From Owenia fusiformis (Eukaryota; Annelida; Polychaeta; Sabellida; Oweniidae), in contig CAIIXF020000464.1 in the NCBI GenBank assembly GCA_903813345.2, forward strand, positions 1-11,000: a DNA stretch of 11,000 bases. Direction: 5' to 3'. Both the position numbers and the translations under genes were made by a program. The notes under the pieces were generated by a model. The model saw only the letters and a list, made by a program, of their open reading frames with translations, did not search any database and was not told where the DNA came from. Positions 1-7,426 of this stretch are shown here, in pieces. Within the stretch, counting starts at the first letter, position 1; each line of letters starts with the position of its first letter.

Positions 1-1916
1 TGATGTAACATTATCAGTAGCTCCAAACGTGATCAAAAATCCGACGCAAAAAAGATTTACGATGCAAAAATTGATGGTCATGATGTTCAATTTGCTAGCC
101 TACGTGCGACTTAACTAAGGCTTTAATGTTAATCAGTATCTAAAGGTGTATGAGACTGACCTATAGGTGTAAATAGCGTTACATTGTTTTATGTTACAAA
201 GCGGAACTTGTTTTTGAATGTACGGCCTTTAGAGGAGTTTTATTTTACAATTTATGACAAAAACATGATTCAACATAAAAAACTCATTTTCAAACATGCA
301 AGCATATACTTTTTCTTGGCCTTGATTGCTAAGTATTTTTACTTTTTCTTATACCCACTGGTTAGTTTTGCCTATGGAAGATGCACTTCAAATGGTCATT
401 CAATATTTGTATCACCCCGCCCCCCAAATCTTGCTCAAAAAACATTTCCTGGATTTGATTAAACCTGAACCTTTAATTAAAACTCACAATTTAGGCATAT
501 ATTATTTTTTCCAATATCGATACAGCCGATACGTTTAACAACGTTTAATCATTTGGTTTGCTTAATTATACAGTATATTTATGTAATTGTGAAATATAAA
601 CTAAGGCTCCACCATTGAGTTAATAAAAATAGAGTTCCCGAGTTACTTTATTCAACAAATAACCACTTTCATTCACATTAGCTAGGATCTTGGCATCATG
701 ATCATATTATTCCCTTTCATGTTTATGTTTTCAAAATTCGAAAGTGTTACCATCTTAAAAAATGCGTAAATATAGGATATAGTGGAAACCAACGATGTTA
801 TTTCCAATGTTATTTTCAGATTTTAAATATTTTGGATAAATCAGTAAATATAGAACAAAATAGCGATTCTATGTGATACTTTGAGATTAACTATAGAAAC
901 ACGTGCCTTTTTATCGCTCGCTCTTCGGGTCCTCGAAAAATATCATACTGTCCCTGGAAATAAAACCAATATTGAATCCCTTCCATGGATCCAGTAAATA
1001 AGCTCTATGTGTTTCGAAGTAATGCCAACAAATCGAGTCATATGAAATGGTCACCCGCAGTGGGTATTGATAAATGCAATCCCCAAAATTGATTAAGCAA
1101 TGTGTTATTTAACTAATAACGTATAAAATCTTTCTTGAACAAAAGTCAAAGTTACAGCATTTTTATCAGTACTTATGAAGTTCACACCCGAAAGTGTTCT
1201 AAAATTATTTAATTTTGCCCCCAAGTCTTTGAAACGGTTTGCTAGGTGAAAAAATTGCAAATCGTTGCTGACTGGGAGTATACAGATTGGCTTTATGTAT
1301 ACGGGCAATTCGATTTATTTTTTATTGTATGCTGCTGAAAGTAAGGTATACATAAACACATACATAAAAAATAAATTCAAAAGACCATAAACGCCATTAA
1401 ACTCATCGTTTTTGTTGCATTAACAATAAGAACGATGATAATTTACTCTACGCTATACAATTTTATGTCTCATTTGGCTTTGAAATGACTACAATAACAA
1501 CACATATAAATTATATATTAAGCCTTTTCGTTGAATTTGAAATATGTTCGTATTGAACAACAAAGGTGTTGTGTTACTCCGAAAAAGGTATTGCACATTA
1601 GAGGGACTCTTAAACCTTGTGGAAAGTTACCGCAGGCCACAGAAGAACGATAGGAAAAGGTTCTCTTACCATTGGGAATCTAAAATATATTTTGTATAAA
1701 TTGAATTTGTATAAGTGATCTACAGAGACAAAACAATTTAAATGCATTCATCTGATTTCATTCGATATTTTACTAGCAAGAGCAAAATTAGTAGAAAGTT
1801 GCTTTAACTAGTCCAACGATAAACTACGGCTTTTTGCAGCCTCTATTTGTTGTGACATAATGATAGTACAGTATATGTGAAAACGAATATCACTAGAACC
1901 TCCTCCTGCAAAAGAA
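1..1916. other. AT-rich non-coding stretch, no gene recognised
   Basis: Short open frames exist here on both strands, but none shows a recognisable domain, convincing splice context or protein-like composition over a useful length. Small visible structures are a tandem pair of ten-base units at 531-550 (acgtttaaca then acgtttaatc) and a GC-richer patch at about 922-940 (cgctcgctcttcgggtcctcg) that may belong to a dispersed repeat. A 38-codon open stretch at the extreme left edge (4-114) is discussed as a weak finding. The region reads as intergenic or intronic sequence. Confidence 0.6.
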
Positions 1917-1918
1917 TA

Positions 1919-2540
1919 TACAGGGTGTCCAAAAATCATACCCAAATGACAAGGGTTTGCCTTTTTTTACCTATATCGAAACAAATAACAAAGAAGATCT
2001 ATTTTTCAATTAGGCTAGCTAAAAAAAGAAGAGACTTGTCAGTTACTTCCCGAGAAATTGAACATTTCAGACAAATTGTATGTTATAATGAGCATATACG
2101 AAATTTCATTTAGAGTGTATCAAGAATAAAAATAGTAATTAACTAGTAATTAACTTTATCATATATATTTTACTTAAGTAATATGGTTCTTGAAAGAGCA
2201 CGTATTACTTCACAAAGAAGCATTTTATATAAAGCACCATGGGCCATGCCCATTGGATATAATATGAAATAAAAGTAATCCAATCTAGTTTCAATCTGGT
2301 TTTCTTACACGTTTCTCCTCAAAATGAAACTGAATCTTTAGATGTCCAAAAACATGGAAAGCGAGTACCTTTGGTTAGGAATGAGTAAGGTCTACATTTT
2401 TGAATCCTAAAACCCGTATTCTGTTCATTCTCTCTATTGTCAACTTTGAAATATGACACTGATTGTCAATTATATGAGCAAGACTTGGACTGGATTGAAT
2501 TAGGTTACCTTAAATGTGTCTTTTTAATGAACACCCTGTA
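1919..2540. mobile_element. MITE-like non-autonomous DNA transposon
   Basis: The left edge reads TATACAGGGTGTCCA (1917-1931), and the reverse complement of the right edge (2528-2542) reads TATACAGGGTGTTCA. That is a 12-base perfect terminal inverted repeat followed by a near match, about 620 bp apart. The outer TA on each side is what a TA target duplication would look like, as in Tc1/mariner-type and some other cut-and-paste elements. No transposase is encoded inside; the only open frame of note (1877-2113) starts outside the element and resembles nothing I know. This is therefore best read as a non-autonomous element moved by a transposase elsewhere. The superfamily is not determined, and a chance pair of short inverted repeats is the alternative. 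Confidence 0.5.
2133..2154. repeat. perfect 11-bp tandem duplication
   Basis: The unit tagtaattaac occurs twice without a gap (2133-2143 and 2144-2154), inside the MITE-like element. Replication slippage is the simplest origin. Confidence 0.8.
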
Positions 2541-2542
2541 TA

Positions 2543-2904
2543 CCATGCACTCGTTAGTAAATAGCAATCGTCATTTGTAGTTATTGTGATATCGCATACA
2601 TTAATGTGATAAAGGCCTGTTCATTTTAATGTTTCATTAAGCCCCATTGGAATATACAAAATGGCAGTTAAAATGCGTAACTTTGTTGATTGTTATGATG
2701 TGTTGTTCTGTTGATAGCTTCATTGCCTATAACGGCATGTTTTGCAAAACATGAAGTACAATTGGAACATATACATTTCAAGGCAAAACTGAATAGATCT
2801 ATCTGAAATAAAATTGAATAGTTCTGATGAAACTCGTGTATAACGAACGGTAATTGAAATGCACTTCGAGTAATCAAAGTCACTGGACAAGACATTGAAC
2901 GAAG
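2543..2904 (+). promoter_or_regulatory. upstream region of the signal-peptide exon, possible promoter
   Basis: This stretch lies between the MITE-like element and the ATG at 2905, and no coding is supported on either strand. A weak TATA-like string, gtataa, sits at 2838-2843, about 65 bases before the ATG. That would place transcription start near 2870 with a 5' UTR of roughly 35 bases. The 18 bp palindrome at 2736-2753 is the only striking candidate control site. The promoter assignment depends wholly on the exon being real. Confidence 0.25.
2736..2753. promoter_or_regulatory. 18-bp perfect palindrome (catgttttgcaaaacatg)
   Basis: The sequence equals its own reverse complement over all 18 bases. 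The core TTTTGCAAAA resembles a binding site for a dimeric factor (C/EBP-type sites have a TTGC..AA core). It lies about 150 bases upstream of the putative start codon at 2905, a plausible distance for a proximal element. The palindrome is directly visible; its function is inferred. Confidence 0.35.
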
Positions 2905-2974
2905 ATGAATTTTCTAACTTTGTTAGTTTGCATCATTGCTGTTGCAGTCATACCGGACTTTGTCAACGGACAGG
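2905..2974 (+). CDS. putative first coding exon: signal peptide of a secreted protein
   Basis: The ATG at 2905 has A at -3. It opens 23 codons plus one base: MNFLTLLVCIIAVAVI, then PDFVNGQ. This has the shape of a eukaryotic signal peptide: short N-terminus, a hydrophobic core of about 14 residues, then a more polar stretch with small residues before a likely cleavage site near NG-Q. The exon ends ...CAGG|GTATGT, a good 5' splice donor, and the frame hits TAG at 2992-2994 if not spliced. The intron would be phase 1, the usual phase after a signal-peptide exon in genes for secreted peptides and domains. No downstream exon is firmly identified, so the mature product is unknown; an immune peptide or other small secreted protein is possible but unsupported. 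The alternative is a chance hydrophobic ORF. Confidence 0.5.
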
Positions 2975-2980
2975 GTATGT
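2973..2980 (+). other. candidate 5' splice donor (GG|GTATGT)
   Basis: The GT at 2975-2976 is followed by ATGT and preceded by CAGG, close to the metazoan donor consensus. It cuts the reading frame after the first base of a glycine-type codon (phase 1). If correct, everything rightward, including both LINEs, lies in intron sequence of this gene or beyond it. Confidence 0.5.
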
Positions 2981-2995
2981 ACCGATATCTATAGC

Positions 2996-3145
2996 AAACC
3001 AAAGGACAAGACTCGGTTTGGAGAACAGTCTCCTGGGCTAATAATGTTTTATGAAACATATAGAAATATCATCCAAATGTATTAAGTAGCCCTCATCAGG
3101 ATTCAAATGTGTTATTGAGGCTGTTTCTTCCTCATTACATGTTGT
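2996..3145 (-). repeat. 3'-end scrap of the same CR1-like family as LINE 2
   Basis: This stretch aligns collinearly with 7580-7745. Shared blocks include gacaag.ctcg.tttgga, gctaatat or gctaataa, tttatgaaa, atatagaaatatca.ccaaat and, more weakly, gaggctgtt at 3117 versus 7709. Spacing is kept within about 8 bases over the block. In LINE 2 this part is the end of the RT C-terminal region (the DWNSL motif) plus the 3' UTR, so the scrap is a minus-oriented 3' fragment of a related copy. Homology is clear from 2996 to about 3080 and weaker beyond. It starts only 20 bases after the putative splice donor. It encodes no open frame of its own. Confidence 0.65.
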
Positions 3146-3582
3146 TTACAAATGTGTTCACACTAGACAGGTTTCACTGGTTATGTTTTCATTTTTACTA
3201 TATTATTTGGTTTTGATACAGAGTTTAACACAGACTAGATTTGACTTTTTGAAAGTTGATACTGGGTGGTATCTTTGAATATAACTCAATTTAATCAAAA
3301 TGTGTGAAGGGCTTTTTGTGCTAATTTGCACAAAAAATTGCAAATACTTTGAGTGTTTTCATGTTTAGCCATAATGTTTGAGATTGTGACTATACTTTAT
3401 CGTTATTGTTGATTAAAATCCACTTGTTAATTATATGATATCTGAGTTTTATTTATCATTTAGTCTCAATTTTTGGACTGAAATTATATATTTTGCTTGG
3501 CAAAGGAGTTTTGCTTTTTATACCTGTATGAAAGTTCTGTTCACTAAGGCATGTTTCTGGGGTTCCACCATTGACACTTTCG
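3146..3582 (+). other. AT-rich stretch, possible 5' UTR of LINE 1
   Basis: No gene is visible here. In particular there is no gag-like ORF1 such as many CR1/L2-group elements carry before the endonuclease/RT frame. The stretch holds a perfect 9 bp stem with a 6-base loop at 3313-3336 (tttttgtgc, taattt, gcacaaaaa). The 5' boundary of LINE 1 must lie here or slightly left, but I cannot place it without other copies. Confidence 0.4.
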
Positions 3583-3798
3583 ATGTGCATTGAAATAGCT
3601 TTATGGAGGGGAAGAATAGGTGCATTCAACAATCATGGGATTTCTCACTCTCAATCAAAGAAAGGAAGATTATCTTTTATTGGGATATTAATCAACTTAT
3701 TGTATAGTATTACACAAGTCAATATACGAATTGAAGATATTTTGCTTGGAATTCAACTTTTATTATTGATTCATTACATGTTATTATACAGGCATTGA
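3583..3798 (+). pseudogene. N-terminal leader frame of LINE 1, closed by a single TGA
   Basis: From the ATG at 3583 this frame runs 71 codons to a TGA at 3796-3798. It is exactly in phase with the long endonuclease/RT frame that reopens at 3799. The peptide begins MCIEIALWRGRIGAFNN, followed by a basic patch (SKKGR) and two hydrophobic runs (LSFIGILINLLYSI and ILLGIQLLLLIHYMLL). The same hydrophobic character continues after the TGA up to the 2A-like motif. This makes it likely that leader and polyprotein were once one reading frame, about 1243 codons long, and that the TGA is a recent nonsense change in this copy. The alternatives are a genuine short upstream ORF or stop readthrough. The base after TGA is G, not the C of the strong UGA-CUA context, and the start context is poor (T at -3). 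Confidence 0.45.
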
Positions 3799-6700
3799 GA
3801 TTTTGTTTTAACCTTCTTTTTGCTATTTGTAGCAACTATTCTTTCAATACCTTGCATTATTATCAAAATTATTGTCTCATCTTTCAAGCACAAGCTTAAT
3901 CCAAGATCCTTAAGTGTTTTTGCATTCTCTGTGGGCTGTTTGCTACTTATTCCTGGAAGTTCATTATATATAAATCTTGCATTTCAGCAAGATGTACTTA
4001 GGAGTTTGCTATTGGTGGCTTTTGATGTCAAACCTAATCCAGGTCCATTTAGTCAGCTTGAGAATGTGAATATAATGTTTACAAATATAAATAGTTTATC
4101 TGCTGACAATGGTATTCGATTCGAAAATTTAAAGCTATTTATTAAGAGAGAAAACATATCTATTGCTGGCCTTTGTGAGACAGGTACTGATTTAGACATT
4201 TCAAAATATAACATAGATGGTTTTCATATATTAAACGACTCTCTTTATAACAAATCTGGGCGTGGTATCATAATTTATGTCAAAGATTCCATTAAATTTA
4301 AAGTTCGGGATGACTTAAATGCTAATGATACAAATTGTCTCTGGATTGAAGCTCGTATTGAACAGAAAAATATTTTATTTGGTACTTTTTACCGTTCACC
4401 TTCTCAGAATCCTATAACGCGTGAACATTATCTTAATTGCTTGAGTGAAAATCTTAAAAAAGTGTCAAACTCCCAAAAAATCGACCTGGTGATGTTTACA
4501 GGGGACTTTAACGCACGAAGCAAAAATTGGTGGGTAGATGATGTTAATTCGGTCGAAGGTAATAAATTGTATGATATTTCAGTACAACATTCTTATTCAC
4601 AATTGATTGATGAGCCAACTAGGTGTGTTCGAAACAGCCGCTCATGCATAGATTTATTTTTCTGTGATTCACCTGGATATGTACTTGAAGCATCTGTTAA
4701 ACCACCAATTGGGTCAGATCATTGTTGCTTATTTGGCAAATTGAACATATGTAGGCATAATGAAAAATTAACTTCAGAAAGAATAATCTGGCAGTATAGC
4801 GATTGTAATGTTTTTCACTTGAATAGAGCAATTTCACAGTACGACTGGGAACAAATCATGTCTTGTTCAGATATAAATGAGATGGTTGATAATTTTACTA
4901 GGGCAATTTTATCAATATTTAATACTCATATTCCGAATAAAGTTAAAATAATCCGTTCTAAAGATTTGCCATGGTTGACACGGGAAGTCAAAAGCTCAAT
5001 AAACAAACGGGACAAGTTATACAGGAAATTTAAGGTTGAAAAAAATTCAGTAATTTATGATCAATACAAAAGACAAGAGTCTGTTGTTAAGGAGGTTATT
5101 GAGAAAGCCAAGAAATCTTATCAAGATTCTGTTTGCAATAATTTAGAAACACATACATCTAATAACAAATTTTACTGGATTGCCATTAAAAAGTTACTTG
5201 GGAAAAAATTCTGTTCTGACATACCATTTCTCTCTTTTGACAATGGTATTGTGGCTGAAAACAGCTCAGAAAATGCAAACTTTTTGCTTAATCAATTTTT
5301 ATCTAAATTCCATCATGACTATGATGAAACTCAATCACCAGAAATACCTTTGAAAACTGACATGATTTTTGATAAAATTGAATTCACGAAGGGAGACATA
5401 AATAAACTTATTCAAAGTCTTGATGTCTCAAAACAAGGGGGGCCAGATGGCATTTCAAATAAAATGTTAAAAATGTGCTGTGATAGTATTGATCAACCTC
5501 TTTTTGATTTATTTAAGATAATAATAGACAAACAAGTTTTTCCCACCTGTTGGAAATTGGGAACTGTAGTACCTTTATATAAAAACAAAGGATCAAAGGG
5601 TGATTCAAAAAATTATAGACCAGTTACCTTGTTAAGTAATGTTTCTAAATTGCTAGAACGTATTATTTATAATAACATGTTTAAATATGTTAAAGACAAC
5701 AACTTAATGTATCAAAATCAGTCTGGTTTTCTTCCAGGACATAGTACGGAAAAACAACTGTTAACGATTGTTGATCTTATTGACAATTACATTGACAAAA
5801 ATCATGATGTCAGAGGAGTGTTTCTTGATATAGAATCTGCGTTTGATTCCGTTCCGCATTTCCTTTTGATAAAAAAACTTAAATCATATGGCTTTTCAGG
5901 TACTATAACTCAACTTTTGCAGTCGTATCTTTTCAATCGTAGACTTCAAGTTAAAGCTAATGGAGAATTATCAGCAATCTCAAATGAATACTTCATAAAT
6001 AGTTCCGTGCCGCAGGGATCCATAATTGGGCCGTTTTGCTTCCTGTTATATATAAATGACCTTCACGAAGTCATAAATCATAGTCAACTTTACCTTTATG
6101 CAGATGATAGTTCAATCTTTATGCCATTTAATAGGAAAGCTAATATCATTGAACAGAACCAGCATTTACAAGCTGACTTAAATAATTTATGGGAATGGTC
6201 ACAGAAATGGAAGCTTAAATTTAAACCTTCTAAAAGTCAAGATATGATTTTTAAAGGCTCAAGGAGGTGCAATCTCTTATACCCTCCCCTCTACCTAGGA
6301 AATGAGGTCATTAATAGAACCAGAACTCATAAACACTTAGGAGTCATTCTAGATGAGCATTTGAATTTTGAAGCCCATTTACAGGATATCATAAAAGCAT
6401 GTAATATAATGTTAAATCCATTGAAAGTTCTTAAGACCAAGATTCGAGCTAAACACCTAGAGAAGATGTATCTATCATTTATTCTCCCAAACTTAGAGTA
6501 TGGAAGTATATTATTTGAAAAATCTACCAAGTATAATATTATGAAACTAGACCAAGTTCATTATAGGGCAGCATTATTAGTAAGTGGCTGCATTCATGGA
6601 ACATCTACTGTAAAGGTTTTGAAATGTCTAAATTGGAATACCCTGTCTGAGCGGAGAAAGGAGAAACGTTTACGTTTAATGTATGATGTTAGACAGAAAT

Positions 6701-7311
6701 TGGTCCCAACTTATGTTCAAAATTTTTTTGATAGTTATCAAAATAAGCAACATAATATTAACTTAAGAAAATTAAGAGAATACACTATTCCAAAGTTAAC
6801 TGCACGTTCACAAAAGTCACCAACAATAAATGCCATAAGAGAATGGGAAGCCATTCCAAATTATCTAAAAAGTGCACCATCAAGAGTCACTTTCAAAACC
6901 AATTTACGTAAATATTCAGGAACAATGAAGCATTTAACAACCACAAACCTGGATCTTACAAGAAAAGAAGAAATTTTACTGAATAGAACAAGATGTGATT
7001 TCATTTTTACTGGTCATCTTTTTCAACATAATTTTCAAGGTATTGACAGTCCCAAATGCATCTGTGGTTTTAAACAACAAACTACAAAGCATCTAATCTT
7101 CAAATGCCCTCTGTTGAATGTTATAAGAGAGAAACTTTGGGGGGAACTCAGGAACATGCCAGAAATGAACATTTTCTTTACAGGATGCTCTATAGAGCAA
7201 AAGCTGAATATCTTAATGTATGGCAGAGATGGAGTTAGCATAACATGCAATTCTTCAATATTGAAGCATTTTACATCCTTTTTGTGTGAATGCATTGATA
7301 TAATTATATAG
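3799..7311 (+). CDS. LINE 1 polyprotein: 2A-like leader, APE endonuclease, reverse transcriptase, C-terminal Cys/His module
   Basis: Residues are numbered from the TTG codon at 3820; the frame opens at 3799 after a TGA, and its first ATG is residue 86 (4075), already at the endonuclease edge. Residues 1-68 hold two hydrophobic segments, followed by the 2A-like DVKPNPGP at 69-76. The APE-type endonuclease (about 84-305) keeps the expected residues: N89, E120 (LCETG), Y191 (FYRSPS), GDFN at 228-231, D278 (CIDLFF) and SDH at 299-301. RT blocks include GPDG at 541-544, YRPVTLLS at 599-606, GFLPG at 636-640, FLDIESAFD at 668-676, SVPQGSIIGP at 729-738, catalytic YADD at 760-763 and HKHLGVILD at 837-845. 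Cysteines 1080, 1082, 1096 and His1091 form a zinc-binding-like module. It would nick target DNA and copy its own RNA by target-primed reverse transcription. All catalytic residues are intact and there is no internal stop, so the enzyme part could be functional. The true start codon is unclear. Confidence 0.93.
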   Translation, partial: DFVLTFFLLFVATILSIPCIIIKIIVSSFKHKLNPRSLSVFAFSVGCLLLIPGSSLYINLAFQQDVLRSLLLVAFDVKPNPGPFSQLENVNIMFTNINSLSADNGIRFENLKLFIKRENISIAGLCETGTDLDISKYNIDGFHILNDSLYNKSGRGIIIYVKDSIKFKVRDDLNANDTNCLWIEARIEQKNILFGTFYRSPSQNPITREHYLNCLSENLKKVSNSQKIDLVMFTGDFNARSKNWWVDDVNSVEGNKLYDISVQHSYSQLIDEPTRCVRNSRSCIDLFFCDSPGYVLEASVKPPIGSDHCCLFGKLNICRHNEKLTSERIIWQYSDCNVFHLNRAISQYDWEQIMSCSDINEMVDNFTRAILSIFNTHIPNKVKIIRSKDLPWLTREVKSSINKRDKLYRKFKVEKNSVIYDQYKRQESVVKEVIEKAKKSYQDSVCNNLETHTSNNKFYWIAIKKLLGKKFCSDIPFLSFDNGIVAENSSENANFLLNQFLSKFHHDYDETQSPEIPLKTDMIFDKIEFTKGDINKLIQSLDVSKQGGPDGISNKMLKMCCDSIDQPLFDLFKIIIDKQVFPTCWKLGTVVPLYKNKGSKGDSKNYRPVTLLSNVSKLLERIIYNNMFKYVKDNNLMYQNQSGFLPGHSTEKQLLTIVDLIDNYIDKNHDVRGVFLDIESAFDSVPHFLLIKKLKSYGFSGTITQLLQSYLFNRRLQVKANGELSAISNEYFINSSVPQGSIIGPFCFLLYINDLHEVINHSQLYLYADDSSIFMPFNRKANIIEQNQHLQADLNNLWEWSQKWKLKFKPSKSQDMIFKGSRRCNLLYPPLYLGNEVINRTRTHKHLGVILDEHLNFEAHLQDIIKACNIMLNPLKVLKTKIRAKHLEKMYLSFILPNLEYGSILFEKSTKYNIMKLDQVHYRAALLVSGCIHGTSTVKVLKCLNWNTLSERRKEKRLRLMYDVRQKLVPTYVQNFFDSYQNKQHNINLRKLREYTIPKLTARSQKSPTINAIREWEAIPNYLKSAPSRVTFKTNLRKYSGTMKHLTTTNLDLTRKEEILLNRTRCDFIFTGHLFQHNFQGIDSPKCICGFKQQTTKHLIFKCPLLNVIREKLWGELRNMPEMNIFFTGCSIEQKLNILMYGRDGVSITCNSSILKHFTSFLCECIDIII
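4024..4047 (+). other. 2A-like ribosome-skipping motif (DVKPNPGP)
   Basis: The codons read D-V-K-P-N-P-G-P, preceded by the leucine-rich LRSLLLVAF. The 2A consensus is D-(V/I)-E-x-N-P-G-P, in which the last Gly-Pro bond is not formed and the ribosome resumes at Pro. Here N-P-G-P, D and V are kept, but E is replaced by K, and the usual Gly before D is Phe. Such motifs are known near the N-terminus of several animal and trypanosome non-LTR retrotransposons. The position, right after a hydrophobic leader and just before the endonuclease, is what that arrangement predicts. The motif is plainly visible; activity is uncertain because of the two departures. Confidence 0.75.
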
Positions 7312-7373
7312 TTTTAACACATTCCTGCCATGCATACATATATGTTGGTAGTCATTTTGATTTTGTAAATTTG

Positions 7374-7379
7374 AATAAA
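7374..7379 (+). terminator. polyadenylation signal AATAAA of LINE 1
   Basis: AATAAA lies 63 bases after the stop codon of the LINE 1 polyprotein. A second AATAAA follows at 7453-7458, just before the A-rich 3' end. The first precedes the terminal stem-loop; the second fits the actual 3' terminus better. Confidence 0.55.
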
Positions 7380-7389
7380 CTTTGTATTA

Positions 7390-7426
7390 ACAGGGCCAAT
7401 AATGCTGATTTCAGCCTCGGCCCTGT
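7390..7426 (+). ncRNA. 3'-UTR stem-loop of LINE 1
   Basis: Outer arms acagggcc (7390-7397) and ggccctgt (7419-7426) pair over 8 bp. Inside, gctg (7404-7407) and cagc (7412-7415) form a second short stem with a 4-base loop. It is strikingly GC-rich against its AT-rich surroundings. In several LINE families with a stringent 3' end, a terminal stem-loop of this kind is what the RT recognises on its own RNA; that role is inferred here. Confidence 0.55.

Noticed and set aside
184-538. Two overlapping open frames (92 and 70 residues)
   Set aside because: They overlap in different frames, are rich in Phe/Tyr/Leu as AT-rich DNA gives by chance, and show no domain, no splice context and no neighbour that would support them.
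1105-1308. Minus-strand 67-codon open frame
   Set aside because: It starts at a TTG codon rather than ATG and matches nothing I recognise; length is expected by chance.
2668-2895. Minus-strand 75-codon frame with several Cys and His
   Set aside because: The Cys/His spacing fits no zinc-finger pattern, and it lies over the probable upstream region of the signal-peptide exon.
6327-7295. Minus-strand frames inside LINE 1
   Set aside because: They are shadows of the intact endonuclease/RT frame on the plus strand.
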